A program made the position numbers and the translations under genes. Under the pieces are notes generated by a model. The model had not been told where the DNA came from and did not search any database. It saw only the letters and a list, made by a program, of their open reading frames with translations. Positions 52,956 to 61,586 of a stretch of DNA of 64,000 nucleotides are shown here, piece by piece (positions within the stretch are counted from its first letter, which is position 1; the number at the start of each line of letters is the position of its first letter). The stretch comes from Variovorax sp. (lineage in GTDB: Bacteria; Pseudomonadota; Gammaproteobacteria; Burkholderiales; Burkholderiaceae_C), in the NCBI GenBank assembly GCA_004210915.1, contig SEGS01000030.1, forward strand, positions 1 to 64,000. The letters run 5' to 3'.

Positions 52956-54458
52956 TTATGCGGATGCGGTCGCGCGCAGTTGCATGCGGTCGACCTTGCC
53001 GTTGGCGTTGCGCGGCAACTGGTCCACGAAGCGGACTTCGCGTGGCACCTTGTAGCGGGCCAGTTGGCGTTCGCAGGATGCGAGGATGTCCTGCGCCTGC
53101 AGCGGCCGGTCGGCGCTGACGATCGCCACGATGCGCTCGCCCAGTCGCGCGTCCGGCAGCCCGATGGCGGCACCCTCCAGCACGCCGGGGATGGCGTAGA
53201 GCACCTCTTCGATCTCGCGCGGGTAGACGTTGTAGCCCCCTGTGATGATCAATTCCTTCTTGCGGTCCACGACGAACAGGAAGCCGTCCGCATCCAGGTG
53301 GCCGATGTCGCCGCTGTGGATCCAGCCGTCCCGGAAGGTGGCGGCCGTGAGTTCAGGCTGGCCCCAGTAACCGCGCGCCATGCCGGGCGTGCGGATCAGA
53401 ATCTCGCCAGCCTCCCCGGCCGGCTGGTCGCGGCCGTCGTCATCGACTATGCGCAGTTCTACACCCCAGTACGGCCGGCCGGCCGAGCCCATGCGGCGCT
53501 GGGCGGCGTCGAAGCGGTTGCCCACCACGGAAGGGCTGGCCTCGGTCATGCCGTAGCCCTCGGAGATCCAGACGCCGAATTTTTCCTCGAAGCGCCGATG
53601 CACCTGCTCGGGCAGGGCCTGGCCGCCGGACACGCAGGCGCGCAGCGCCGACAGGTCCGCGCCCTCGGGGATCGGCGTTTCCAGCAGCGTCCAGTACATG
53701 GTCGGCACGCCCATGAACACCGTGACCTTGTGCGCGGCCATTTCGCGCAGCGCCAGTTGCGGGTCGAAGCGCGGCGCCAGCACCAGCCGCGCGCCCACAT
53801 GCAGAAAGGTCGACAGCAAACAGGTGTGCGCGTAGACATGCGCGAAAGGCATCACACCGTAGCCGCAGTCCTCGGGCTTGAGCTTGAGCAGGTCGTGCGC
53901 GAAGGCGTGCACGTTCCACAGCACGTTGTAGTGCGACAGCTCCACCCCCTTGGGACGGCCAGTGGAGCCCGAGGAGTACAGGATCACGGCGGCTTCACCG
54001 GGCTCGAACTCGGGAAACGGAAAGTCCAGCTGGCCCGGCTTGATCGTGAGGCCCGCCGCCTCCACGCCGACGTCAATGATGGTGCCGCGCGCGTTGAACT
54101 CAGGCAGCGCCTCGCGCAACTCGGTGGCGTGGCGACCGTCGTCGATGATCAGCGCCGGCCGGCAGTCGCGCGCGATGGCCGCGATCTCGGGTGTCACCAG
54201 CAGCGGGTTGATCGGCACAGGGATGGCGCCACTTTGCAGCACGCCCTGGTAGATGACCACCCAGGCGATCGAATTGGGCAGCACCACCATCACGCGCTCG
54301 CGCGGCTGCACGCCCAGCACGCGCAGCGCATTGGCGCAGCCGGCCGCCATGCGGTCCAGTTCGCCGTAGCTGATGGACCGCTCGCCCTCGCTGAGCGCGA
54401 TCGCATCGGGCCGGTTGCGCGCATGCCAGCGCACGGACTCGGCAATGTTCAAAGCCAT
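52956..54458 (-). CDS. AMP-forming acyl-CoA ligase
   Basis: A 500-residue ANL-superfamily ligase with complete core motifs: P-loop YSSGSTGRPKG, ISEGYGMTEASP, HSGDIGHLDADGF, VDRKKELIITGG and the catalytic Lys in PRNANGKVDR. It would activate the acid imported by the Liv system to a CoA thioester, opening the pathway. It lies between livM and the NTF2-like gene. The ATG at 54458 gives MALNIAESVRWHARNRPD, nearly the same start as the second ligase at 61.6 kb, with which it shares most of its sequence. Confidence 0.93.
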   Translation of the reverse strand: MALNIAESVRWHARNRPDAIALSEGERSISYGELDRMAAGCANALRVLGVQPRERVMVVLPNSIAWVVIYQGVLQSGAIPVPINPLLVTPEIAAIARDCRPALIIDDGRHATELREALPEFNARGTIIDVGVEAAGLTIKPGQLDFPFPEFEPGEAAVILYSSGSTGRPKGVELSHYNVLWNVHAFAHDLLKLKPEDCGYGVMPFAHVYAHTCLLSTFLHVGARLVLAPRFDPQLALREMAAHKVTVFMGVPTMYWTLLETPIPEGADLSALRACVSGGQALPEQVHRRFEEKFGVWISEGYGMTEASPSVVGNRFDAAQRRMGSAGRPYWGVELRIVDDDGRDQPAGEAGEILIRTPGMARGYWGQPELTAATFRDGWIHSGDIGHLDADGFLFVVDRKKELIITGGYNVYPREIEEVLYAIPGVLEGAAIGLPDARLGERIVAIVSADRPLQAQDILASCERQLARYKVPREVRFVDQLPRNANGKVDRMQLRATASA

Positions 54459-54487
54459 CTCGTTCGTTCCTTGCTCTTCTTCGATCG

Positions 54488-55450
54488 TCAACGCCCGGCG
54501 CCGCGACGCAGACGCGCCCACAGCGCCGCGGCCATCGGTACCAGGCCGCGCGGGAAATACACCATGGCCAGGATCAGCAGCACGCCGTAGGCGATGAAGC
54601 GAAAGGTTTCGGCCACGCGCAGCAGCTCGGGCAACGCCACCACGAGGCCGGCGCCCACCAGCGGGCCGACCAGCGTGCCGCTGCCGCCCAGGATCACGGC
54701 CAGGATGGCGTTCATGGACGCATCCACCGAGAACGGCGAGGGGTTGATGAACCCCACGTAGTGCGCATACAGCGCGCCCGCGAAACCGGCGTACAGCGCA
54801 CTGGCGATGAAGGCCGCCAGCTTGTAGCGCGCGCAGGAGATGCCCAGCGCCTCGGCGTAGTTCTCGTTCTGGCGGATCGCCTGCCAGGTGCGACCGATGC
54901 GCGAGCGCACGATCCAGGCCGCCACCAGGCTGGTTGCCACCAGCGCGGCGAGCATGAGGTAGTAGTAGTGCGACCGGTTGCTGAAGTCCACCGTGACCCC
55001 GCCCACCGAGAAGCCCGGCGGTGGCGGGATGCGGCTGATACCCGACTCGCCGCCCGTGATGTCGATGGCATTGATCAACACGATGAAGATCACCATGTTG
55101 TAGGCCATGGTCACGATCGCGAAGTAATGCCCCTTCACACGCAGCGAGGGGTAGCCCGCCACCAGGGCCACCACACCAGTGATGACCGGCGCCACGAAAA
55201 GCGAGATCCATACTGGGAGTCCAAGTCGCATGGCCAGCAAGGTGGAGGCATACGCGCCCACGCCCATGAAGCCACCCTGCACGATCGAAACGTAGCCGGT
55301 GTATCCCTGGATGAAGTTGGCGCCCTGCGCCACCATGGCCCAGACCATGGCCAGCACGGCCAGGTGGATGTAGTACTTGATGTCCAGCACCAGCGGCAGC
55401 AGTGCCGCCAGGACGACCATCGCCCAGACCCAGGATTTGTGTTTGCCCAT
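54488..55450 (-). CDS. livM: Branched-chain-type ABC permease LivM
   Basis: A 320-residue inner-membrane permease with about eight to ten helices. The LivM signature region GRTWQAIRQNENYAEALGIS (EAA-like loop contacting the ATPases) and YKLAAFIASALYAGFAGALY are present. It pairs with LivH, 5 bases upstream. HAAT-type importers carry amino acids but in such catabolic clusters often carry aromatic or aliphatic acids; the ligase downstream supports an organic acid. Confidence 0.93.
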   Translation of the reverse strand: MGKHKSWVWAMVVLAALLPLVLDIKYYIHLAVLAMVWAMVAQGANFIQGYTGYVSIVQGGFMGVGAYASTLLAMRLGLPVWISLFVAPVITGVVALVAGYPSLRVKGHYFAIVTMAYNMVIFIVLINAIDITGGESGISRIPPPPGFSVGGVTVDFSNRSHYYYLMLAALVATSLVAAWIVRSRIGRTWQAIRQNENYAEALGISCARYKLAAFIASALYAGFAGALYAHYVGFINPSPFSVDASMNAILAVILGGSGTLVGPLVGAGLVVALPELLRVAETFRFIAYGVLLILAMVYFPRGLVPMAAALWARLRRGAGR

Positions 55451-55455
55451 GGTGC

Positions 55456-56316
55456 TCAGCCTTTCTTGCGCATCAAGCCTTCGGGCCGCAGCAGCAGCAC
55501 GCCGATCATGATCACGAAGGAGATGACGTCCTTGTAGCCCGAGGACAGAAAGCCCGCCGACAGCGATTCGCTGACACCCAGAATCAGCCCGCCGACGATG
55601 GCCCCGGGGATCGAACCCAGCCCGCCCAGGATCAGCACTGCGAAGCCCTTGATCACCAAACCGCCGCTGACGCCCGGCGCCACTGCGAACAGCGCGCCCA
55701 CCAATGCGCCGGCCGCCACGGCCAATGCCGAGCTCAGCGCGAACACGATCATGGACACGCGGTTCACGTTCACGCCCATCAGCACGGCGGCGGGCCGGTT
55801 CTGCGCTACGGCGCGGATGGCCGAGCCCATCCAGGATTTGTTGATGAACAGCGTCATGGCCACCACCAGCACTACGGCGATCAGGAACACATAGGCGCGC
55901 AGCTCGGGCACCACGATCTCGCCGAACTCGAACACGTCACCGAACGGGCTTTGCACGATCACCTGGTCGGGCCCGAACATCAGCAGGTTGAGCTTTTCGA
56001 TGACCATGGTCAGGCCCAGCGCAATGATGAAGGCGTTGATCGGTGGATCGTTGCGCACCGGGTGGTAGGCCACGCGTTCGATCACCACGCCCAGTACCGC
56101 GCCGGCCACCATGGCCAGCGGCATGGCCACCAGCAGGTGCACGCCCAACGTCTGCATGAGCACATAGGTCAGGTAGCCACCGAACATCGCCACGCTGCCA
56201 TGCGCGAAATGCGCGATGCCCAGGATGCCGAAGATGATGGTCAGGCCCAGTGCGATCAGCGTGTACACGCTGCCCACGACCAAGCCGTTCAAAATTTGCT
56301 GGATCAGCTCGATCAT
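55456..56316 (-). CDS. livH: Branched-chain-type ABC permease LivH
   Basis: A 286-residue permease beginning MIELIQQILNGLVVGSVYTL at ATG 56316; the track adds 44 unlikely residues. LivH features are LIALGLTIIFGILGIAHFAH and the coupling loop GSAIRAVAQNRPAAVLMGVN. It forms a heterodimeric channel with LivM. It is 40 bases after the binding-protein gene and 5 bases before livM. Confidence 0.94.
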   Translation of the reverse strand: MIELIQQILNGLVVGSVYTLIALGLTIIFGILGIAHFAHGSVAMFGGYLTYVLMQTLGVHLLVAMPLAMVAGAVLGVVIERVAYHPVRNDPPINAFIIALGLTMVIEKLNLLMFGPDQVIVQSPFGDVFEFGEIVVPELRAYVFLIAVVLVVAMTLFINKSWMGSAIRAVAQNRPAAVLMGVNVNRVSMIVFALSSALAVAAGALVGALFAVAPGVSGGLVIKGFAVLILGGLGSIPGAIVGGLILGVSESLSAGFLSSGYKDVISFVIMIGVLLLRPEGLMRKKG

Positions 56317-56356
56317 CGCCACTCCACCCTGGGTACGGACAGCACGCGGGCCTGGC

Positions 56357-57589
56357 TTACTTGCGCAGCGAGCGCAGGTAGACCGAGTAGGTCTTGGCGT
56401 CCGACGGCAGTTCGCCGGCGAAGGTCCACTTGCCACCCTTCCAGACAAAGGCGCCGTTGGAGATGTAGGCCTGGCCGTTCTCGTCGAACATCTTGCCGTC
56501 GATGGGGATGTACTTGAGCAGTGCGTCGGCCGGCACCGGCAGGGTGCGCACCGCGGCGATCATCTTCTTCACGTCGGTCGTGGTCTGGGCCGCCTTCAGC
56601 GCGTCGCGCAGCACATAGACCTGGTCATAGGCGTAGGCCGTGTTGGGCGTGGGATCTTCCTTGTACTTGGCCTTGTAGGCTTCGGCGAAGCGCTTGGCCT
56701 TGTCGCTGCCCAGGGCCTGTACCGAGAACTCCACGGCCAACAGGTCGGTCACGCCTTCCATCTGCTCATTGCTGGCGACCTTGAGGAACTGCGCCTCGCT
56801 GCCGCCCGAGAAGCCATAGCGCGGCATACGCAGGCCCAGTTCCTTGGACTGGCGGTAGGCGAACGCGGCCTGCTCCACATAGCCGGAGATGAACACCGCG
56901 TCCGGCTTGAGCGCGCGCAGCTTGGTCAGCTGCGAGCTCATGTCGCGGTCCTGACCACCGAAGGTTTCCATGGCCGCGACCTTGCCGCCCGCGTCGGTGA
57001 AGGCCTTGATCAGGGACTCGCGGTACTGTGTGAACAAGGCCACATCGCGCACGGCCAGGATGCCCAGGTTGCGCACGCCCTTGTCGTACAGGTAACGCCC
57101 CGCCGCCGCGCCGGTGTAGTCGCCCGGCGGGCGCGTGCGGAACACGTTGGGGTTGCCGGCCGCTGTGATGTCGCGCGCGCCGGCCGTGCCGACCAGCATC
57201 AGCACATCTTCGCGGCCGATGAAGGAAGCCACGGCCCCGCCCGAGGCAGAGCAGCAAAAGCCCAGCAGCACCTTCACGTTGTCGCGATCGATCAGCTTGC
57301 GGACCACGTTGGTGGCCTCGGTCGGATCGGCCTTGTCGTCGTAGGCAATGGTCTTGATGCGGAAGTTGTCCTCGCCGATCTTGATGCCGCCGGCCGCGTT
57401 GATCTCTTCCACCGCCAGGTCGATCGCGCGCTGTTGCGGCAGGCCGTAGACGGCGCCACCGCCGGACAGCGCATCGCTGATGCCGACGTTGAGCACCTTG
57501 TCAGCGGCCTGGGCACCGATGGACGCCAGGGCCAGCAGCGCCGCGGCGCCGATCGCGCGCAGGCCGCGCGGGGAATGTGCGTGTTTCAT
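56357..57589 (-). CDS. Periplasmic ligand-binding protein of the Liv-type importer
   Basis: A 410-residue type I periplasmic binding protein. The signal peptide ends in LASIGAQAA, and the mature part reads KVLNVGISDALSGGGAVYGL, then VEEINAAGGIKIG and IAYDDKADPTEATNVVRKLI. This is the standard layout of LivK-like proteins, with two lobes and a hinge. It delivers the ligand to LivHM. The ligand cannot be named from sequence. Position between livF and livH fits one transporter operon. Confidence 0.93.
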   Translation of the reverse strand: MKHAHSPRGLRAIGAAALLALASIGAQAADKVLNVGISDALSGGGAVYGLPQQRAIDLAVEEINAAGGIKIGEDNFRIKTIAYDDKADPTEATNVVRKLIDRDNVKVLLGFCCSASGGAVASFIGREDVLMLVGTAGARDITAAGNPNVFRTRPPGDYTGAAAGRYLYDKGVRNLGILAVRDVALFTQYRESLIKAFTDAGGKVAAMETFGGQDRDMSSQLTKLRALKPDAVFISGYVEQAAFAYRQSKELGLRMPRYGFSGGSEAQFLKVASNEQMEGVTDLLAVEFSVQALGSDKAKRFAEAYKAKYKEDPTPNTAYAYDQVYVLRDALKAAQTTTDVKKMIAAVRTLPVPADALLKYIPIDGKMFDENGQAYISNGAFVWKGGKWTFAGELPSDAKTYSVYLRSLRK

Positions 57590-57617
57590 GTCTCGTCTCC
57601 TTGTGGTTGAAAAGGGT

Positions 57618-58322
57618 TCAATGGCCGAGGTAGGCGTTGCTGATTTCAGGGTTGTCGCGCAGGCTGGCGCTGCTGCCTTCGAGCCGCACCACGCCGGCCT
57701 CCAGCACGTAGCCGCGATCGGCCACGCGCAGCGCCATGGAGACGGTCTGCTCGACCAGCAGCATGGTCACGCCGCGCGCCTTGATGGCCAGCAGGATCTG
57801 CTCGACTTCATCGACGATCTTGGGAGCCAGGCCCAGCGAGGGCTCGTCCAGGATGCACAGCCGCGGACGCGCCATCAGCGCACGGGCGATGGCCACCATT
57901 TCCTGCTCGCCACCGGACAAGGTGCCGGCCTTTTGCGCCATGCGCTCGCGCAGTCGCGGGAACAGGTCCAGCATTTCTTCCAGGTCGGATTGCCAGCCGC
58001 CACGGGCGCGCCGGGTGTAGGCACCCATGCGCAGGTTCTCCAGCACGCTCATCTCGCCAAAGACCTGTCGCCCTTCGGGACACATACTGATGCCCAGGTG
58101 GGCGATCTCGTGGCCAGGCAGGCTGCGCAGCGAGCGGCCTTCGAAGCGCACGTCGCCGCCCTTGACCGGCACCAGGCCGCAGATGGCCTTGAGCGTGGTC
58201 GACTTGCCGGCCCCGTTGGGGCCGATCAGGGCCACGCATTCGCCTTGAGCGACTTCGAACGAGACGCCGTGCACGGCCTCGATGCTGCCGTAGGCAACGA
58301 CCAGATCAGTGACTTGCAGCAT
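57618..58322 (-). CDS. livF: ABC transporter ATPase LivF
   Basis: A 234-residue ATPase. Walker A is GPNGAGKST, the signature is LSGGEQEMVAIARAL and Walker B with the catalytic Glu is LCILDEPSLGL. All motifs are intact. It overlaps the end of livG by 17 bases, so the two ATPase subunits are coupled. LivF with LivG powers the LivHM channel. Confidence 0.95.
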   Translation of the reverse strand: MLQVTDLVVAYGSIEAVHGVSFEVAQGECVALIGPNGAGKSTTLKAICGLVPVKGGDVRFEGRSLRSLPGHEIAHLGISMCPEGRQVFGEMSVLENLRMGAYTRRARGGWQSDLEEMLDLFPRLRERMAQKAGTLSGGEQEMVAIARALMARPRLCILDEPSLGLAPKIVDEVEQILLAIKARGVTMLLVEQTVSMALRVADRGYVLEAGVVRLEGSSASLRDNPEISNAYLGH

Positions 58323-59103
58323 CGCCGTGGTGTCCCAGGTAGGCCTCGATCACGGCCGGGTTGTGGCGGATTTCCGCCGGCGTGCCCTCGGCGATCTTCT
58401 CGCCGAAGTTGAGCACGACGATGCGCTGGCAGACGTCCATGATCAGCCCCATGTGGTGCTCGATCACCAGCACGCTGAGCCCGCGCTCGGGCAGGCGCTT
58501 GATCAGCGCGCCCAGCAGGCGCCGCTCGCTCGCCACCATGCCGGCGGCGGGCTCGTCCATCAGCAGCACGCCGGGCTGGTTGGCCAGAGCACAAGCCACC
58601 ATCAACAGCCGCTGCTCGCAGACGCTGAGGGCGGACACACGCACCTGGTCGCGCCCGGCCAGGCCGACGAACGCCAGCAACTCCAGCGCCTCGGCGCGCA
58701 CGCGGGCCTCGTCGGCGCGCGCGGCGGCCAGGCCCAGCACGTTGCCGAACACGCCGACGCCGTAGCGCCGGTTGGCGCCCAGCAGCACACTGTTCAGCGC
58801 GTTGAATTCCTCGAACATCTGCGTCGTCTGGAAGGTGCGCGCCAGGCCCTGGGCGACCACGCGGTTCGCCGGCAGGCCCTGAATTGGAACGCCCTCGAGC
58901 ACGATCTCGCCGGCCGTCGGCGCCAGCGTGCCCGAGATCACATTCACGCAAGTGGACTTGCCCGAGCCGTTGGGCCCGATCAGGCCGATCACCTCGCCGG
59001 GCCGCACCTCGAAGCTCACATTCTTGAGCGCGGTGACGCCGCCGAAGACCTTGCGCACCTCGCGCAGCGACAGGCGCGGCTGTATGGCTGTGGAATCGAC
59101 CAT
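58306..59103 (-). CDS. livG: ABC transporter ATPase LivG with degenerate signature
   Basis: A 265-residue ATPase. Walker A (GLIGPNGSGKST) and Walker B (VLLMDEPAAGM) are normal. The ABC signature, usually LSxGE or LSGGQ, reads LSVCEQRLLMVACALA, so the Gly that contacts the gamma-phosphate is replaced. In heterodimeric ABC ATPases one degenerate site is tolerated, and LivF has an intact signature. The ATG at 59103 follows the aldehyde dehydrogenase stop by 2 bases. The long ORF in the track extends upstream in another gene. Confidence 0.93.
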   Translation of the reverse strand: MVDSTAIQPRLSLREVRKVFGGVTALKNVSFEVRPGEVIGLIGPNGSGKSTCVNVISGTLAPTAGEIVLEGVPIQGLPANRVVAQGLARTFQTTQMFEEFNALNSVLLGANRRYGVGVFGNVLGLAAARADEARVRAEALELLAFVGLAGRDQVRVSALSVCEQRLLMVACALANQPGVLLMDEPAAGMVASERRLLGALIKRLPERGLSVLVIEHHMGLIMDVCQRIVVLNFGEKIAEGTPAEIRHNPAVIEAYLGHHGDAASH

Positions 59104-59105
59104 CG

Positions 59106-60539
59106 TCAGGCCGCCTTGGGTGGCAACGGCATCTGAATGGACTTGAGTTCGAGGAACTCCTCCATCCCGTAGACGCCGTTTTCGCGGCCCAGGCCCGACT
59201 GCTTGTGACCGCCGAACGGCGCCTGGATGTTGAACGGCGCACCGTTGATGTCGACCTGGCCGGTGCGCATCTGGCGCGCTACGCGCACAGCGCGCTGCAC
59301 ATCCGCGGACCAGACGCCGCCGGCCAGGCCGTAGTCGGAATCGTTGGCCAGCGCGACGGCATGGGCCTCGTCGCGGTAGCTGATGATGGACAGCACCGGC
59401 CCGAAGATCTCCTCGCGCGCCAGCGGCGAGGCGGGGTCGACCTGGCCGAACACCGTGGGGGCTACGAAAAAGCCGCCGGTTGGCAGCGGACCGCCGCCCG
59501 CGACCAGTTCGGCACCCGACGCCTGGCCCTGGGCGATGGCTGCACGCACCCGCTCGAGTTGCCGCTGGTTGGCGATCGGCCCCAGGCGCGTGGCCTCGTC
59601 CATCGGGTCGCCCGCCGCGTAGCTGGCGGCCGCCGCAGCCACCAGCGGCTTGATCTGTGCATAGGCCGATGCTGGCACCAGCATGCGCGTGTGGGCCGAG
59701 CAGGTCTGGCCGGCATTCTGGAAGCAGGCTGCGACGATGCCTTTGGCGGCAGCGGCGAAGTCGGCATCGTCCAGCACCACGGCGGCGGACTTGCCGCCCA
59801 GCTCCAGCGCCAGGCGCTTGACCGAAGGCGCGCACAGCGCGGCGATGCGCTTGCCAGCCGCAGTGGAACCTGTGAACGAGACCATGTCCACCTCCGGATG
59901 CGTCACCAAGGCCTCGCCCACCCCAGGCCCGTCGCCGGTAACCAGGTTGAACACACCGGCCGGCAGACCAGCAGCATGGATGACCTCGGCCAGCAGCAAG
60001 GCCGACAGCGGCGCCGTCTCGGCCGGCTTCAGCACCACGGTGCAGCCGGCCGCCAATGCCGGCGCGACCTTGCACGTGACCTGATGCAGGGGGTAGTTCC
60101 AGGGCGTGATGGCCGCGATCACACCGACCGGTTCACGCACCACCAGCGAATGGCCGACCTCTGATTCGAACGCGAACTCGGCGGCCAGGCGTGCGTACTG
60201 GCCCCAAGCATACAGCGGGCCGGCCACCTGCAGCCGGCCGCATTGCTTGATCGGCGTGCCGACTTCGGACGTGATCAGCCGGGCCAGTTCGTCAGCACGG
60301 GCCTTCAGGCCCTGTGCGATCTGCTGCAGGTAAGCGGCGCGCTGCACCGGCGTCAGCGCCGACCACGCCGCCAAGGCGGCCCTGGCCGCGGCGGCGGCGG
60401 TTGCCACATCCTCGCCCGAACAGGCGGGCACGCGAGCGATGGCCCGAGCAGTGGCCGGGTTGACGACGGCCAGCGGCGCCGCTTCCCGCATCGGGCGTAC
60501 CCATGCCCCTCCGATGTAAATGTGTTCCCTATCCTGCAT
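59106..60539 (-). CDS. NAD(P)-dependent aldehyde dehydrogenase
   Basis: A 477-residue aldehyde dehydrogenase. The catalytic Cys is in NAGQTCSAHTRM, the general base Glu in LALELGGKSAAV, and TPWNYPLHQ and FTGSTAAGKRI line the cofactor site. It would oxidise an aldehyde to the acid handled by the ligase, placing an aldehyde or alcohol precursor upstream in the pathway. It is the first gene of the ten-gene minus-strand run, and its start lies about 57 bases from the palindrome at 60597. Confidence 0.94.
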   Translation of the reverse strand: MQDREHIYIGGAWVRPMREAAPLAVVNPATARAIARVPACSGEDVATAAAAARAALAAWSALTPVQRAAYLQQIAQGLKARADELARLITSEVGTPIKQCGRLQVAGPLYAWGQYARLAAEFAFESEVGHSLVVREPVGVIAAITPWNYPLHQVTCKVAPALAAGCTVVLKPAETAPLSALLLAEVIHAAGLPAGVFNLVTGDGPGVGEALVTHPEVDMVSFTGSTAAGKRIAALCAPSVKRLALELGGKSAAVVLDDADFAAAAKGIVAACFQNAGQTCSAHTRMLVPASAYAQIKPLVAAAAASYAAGDPMDEATRLGPIANQRQLERVRAAIAQGQASGAELVAGGGPLPTGGFFVAPTVFGQVDPASPLAREEIFGPVLSIISYRDEAHAVALANDSDYGLAGGVWSADVQRAVRVARQMRTGQVDINGAPFNIQAPFGGHKQSGLGRENGVYGMEEFLELKSIQMPLPPKAA

Positions 60540-60596
60540 GTCTCCTCCGGTCGCCGTACCGCCTTGGTTCGGTCGGAGAAACTATAAATGAACACA

Positions 60597-60612
60597 AACG
60601 AACATGTTCGTT
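60597..60612. promoter_or_regulatory. Perfect 16-bp palindrome, candidate DeoR-family operator
   Basis: AACGAACATGTTCGTT is perfectly self-complementary and lies between the divergent aldehyde dehydrogenase and DeoR-family genes. On the minus strand TATAGT, a plausible -10 box for the dehydrogenase gene, lies about 12 bases downstream, so a bound repressor would block it. The half-site with TTCG resembles DNA bound by other DeoR-family proteins such as GlpR. Confidence 0.65.
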
Positions 60613-60645
60613 ATTTTTCTAATGGATAACCCGACATCGAATTTT

Positions 60646-60663
60646 TTCGAACATATTCGTTTG
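60646..60663. promoter_or_regulatory. Second, imperfect copy of the palindrome
   Basis: TTCGAACATATTCGTTTG repeats the CGAACAT.TTCGTT pattern of the palindrome at 60597-60612, about 49 bases away, within the leader of the DeoR-family gene. Two spaced copies would allow cooperative or looped binding and autoregulation. Confidence 0.5.
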
Positions 60664-60723
60664 ATAGACCGCAGTTTCTGCCCCTCTAAAATCTGCGACC
60701 GCTTGCCACGCGCCTTCCACTTC

Positions 60724-61569
60724 ATGACCCACAGCAAGACGTCCAAAGCCGCAGCCACCGCGACCACGCAACTGCACCCACGCCAGCGGGCGCTGGTCGA
60801 GCGCGTGCAGAACCAGGGAGGTAGTTGTTCGGTAGAAGCGCTGGCCCAGGCGCTGGACGTCACGCCGCAAACCATCCGCCGCGATGTGCTGCAACTGGAG
60901 CAACTGGGGCTGCTACGGCGTTACCACGGTGGCGTGGCCCTGCCCGGTGGCGCTGCCAACCTGGCCTACAGCACACGTCAGACGCTGCTGGCCGGCGAGA
61001 AGCGGTCGATCGCGGAACTCGTGGCCCAGCACATCCCGCACCATTCCTCGCTCTTCATCAATCTGGGCACCACGACCGAGGAAGTGGCCAAGGCGCTGCA
61101 CCAGCACCGTGGCCTGCGCATCCTGACCAACAACCTGAACGTGGCCATGCTGACCTGCGACTTTCCGGAAGCCGAGGTCACGGTGGTAGGCGGCGTCGTG
61201 CGACCCCGCGACCGCGGCGTGACCGGTGAGGCCGCGATTGACCTGATCCGCCAGTTCCAGGTCGATTACGCGGTGATCGGCGTCTCCAGCGTCGACCTGA
61301 ACGGTACGCTGCGCGACTTCGACTACCGTGAGGTGCGCGTGACCCAGGCCGTGATGGCACAGGCGCGCCAGGTGTTCCTGGTGGCCGACCATTCCAAACT
61401 GGGCCGCCCGGCGCTGGTGAGGCTGGGTGAACTGCGCGAGATCGACGCGTTCTTCACGGATCTGCCGCCGCCGCCCGAACTGCTGGCGGCGCTGCAAGGC
61501 AGCAAGACGCAGATCCACGTGGCAGGCGAAACCGTGACGCCGGCCAGGAAACCCGCACCGCTTCGCTAG
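60724..61569 (+). CDS. DeoR/GlpR family regulator of the acid-catabolism cluster
   Basis: A 281-residue repressor. The N-terminal DeoR HTH reads RQRALVERVQNQGG and LDVTPQTIRRDVLQLEQLGL, followed by the family RRYHGGVALP. The C-terminal sensor has NLGTTTEEVAKAL and LTNNLNVAMLT, the fold that usually binds phosphorylated sugars. The ATG at 60724 gives normal length; the track start at 60604 overlaps the palindrome. A DeoR protein over an acyl-CoA pathway is unusual, since TetR, LysR, MarR or GntR types are more common there. Effector unknown. Confidence 0.88.
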   Translation: MTHSKTSKAAATATTQLHPRQRALVERVQNQGGSCSVEALAQALDVTPQTIRRDVLQLEQLGLLRRYHGGVALPGGAANLAYSTRQTLLAGEKRSIAELVAQHIPHHSSLFINLGTTTEEVAKALHQHRGLRILTNNLNVAMLTCDFPEAEVTVVGGVVRPRDRGVTGEAAIDLIRQFQVDYAVIGVSSVDLNGTLRDFDYREVRVTQAVMAQARQVFLVADHSKLGRPALVRLGELREIDAFFTDLPPPPELLAALQGSKTQIHVAGETVTPARKPAPLR

Positions 61570-61586
61570 CGAGCCGGACGTCTGCC

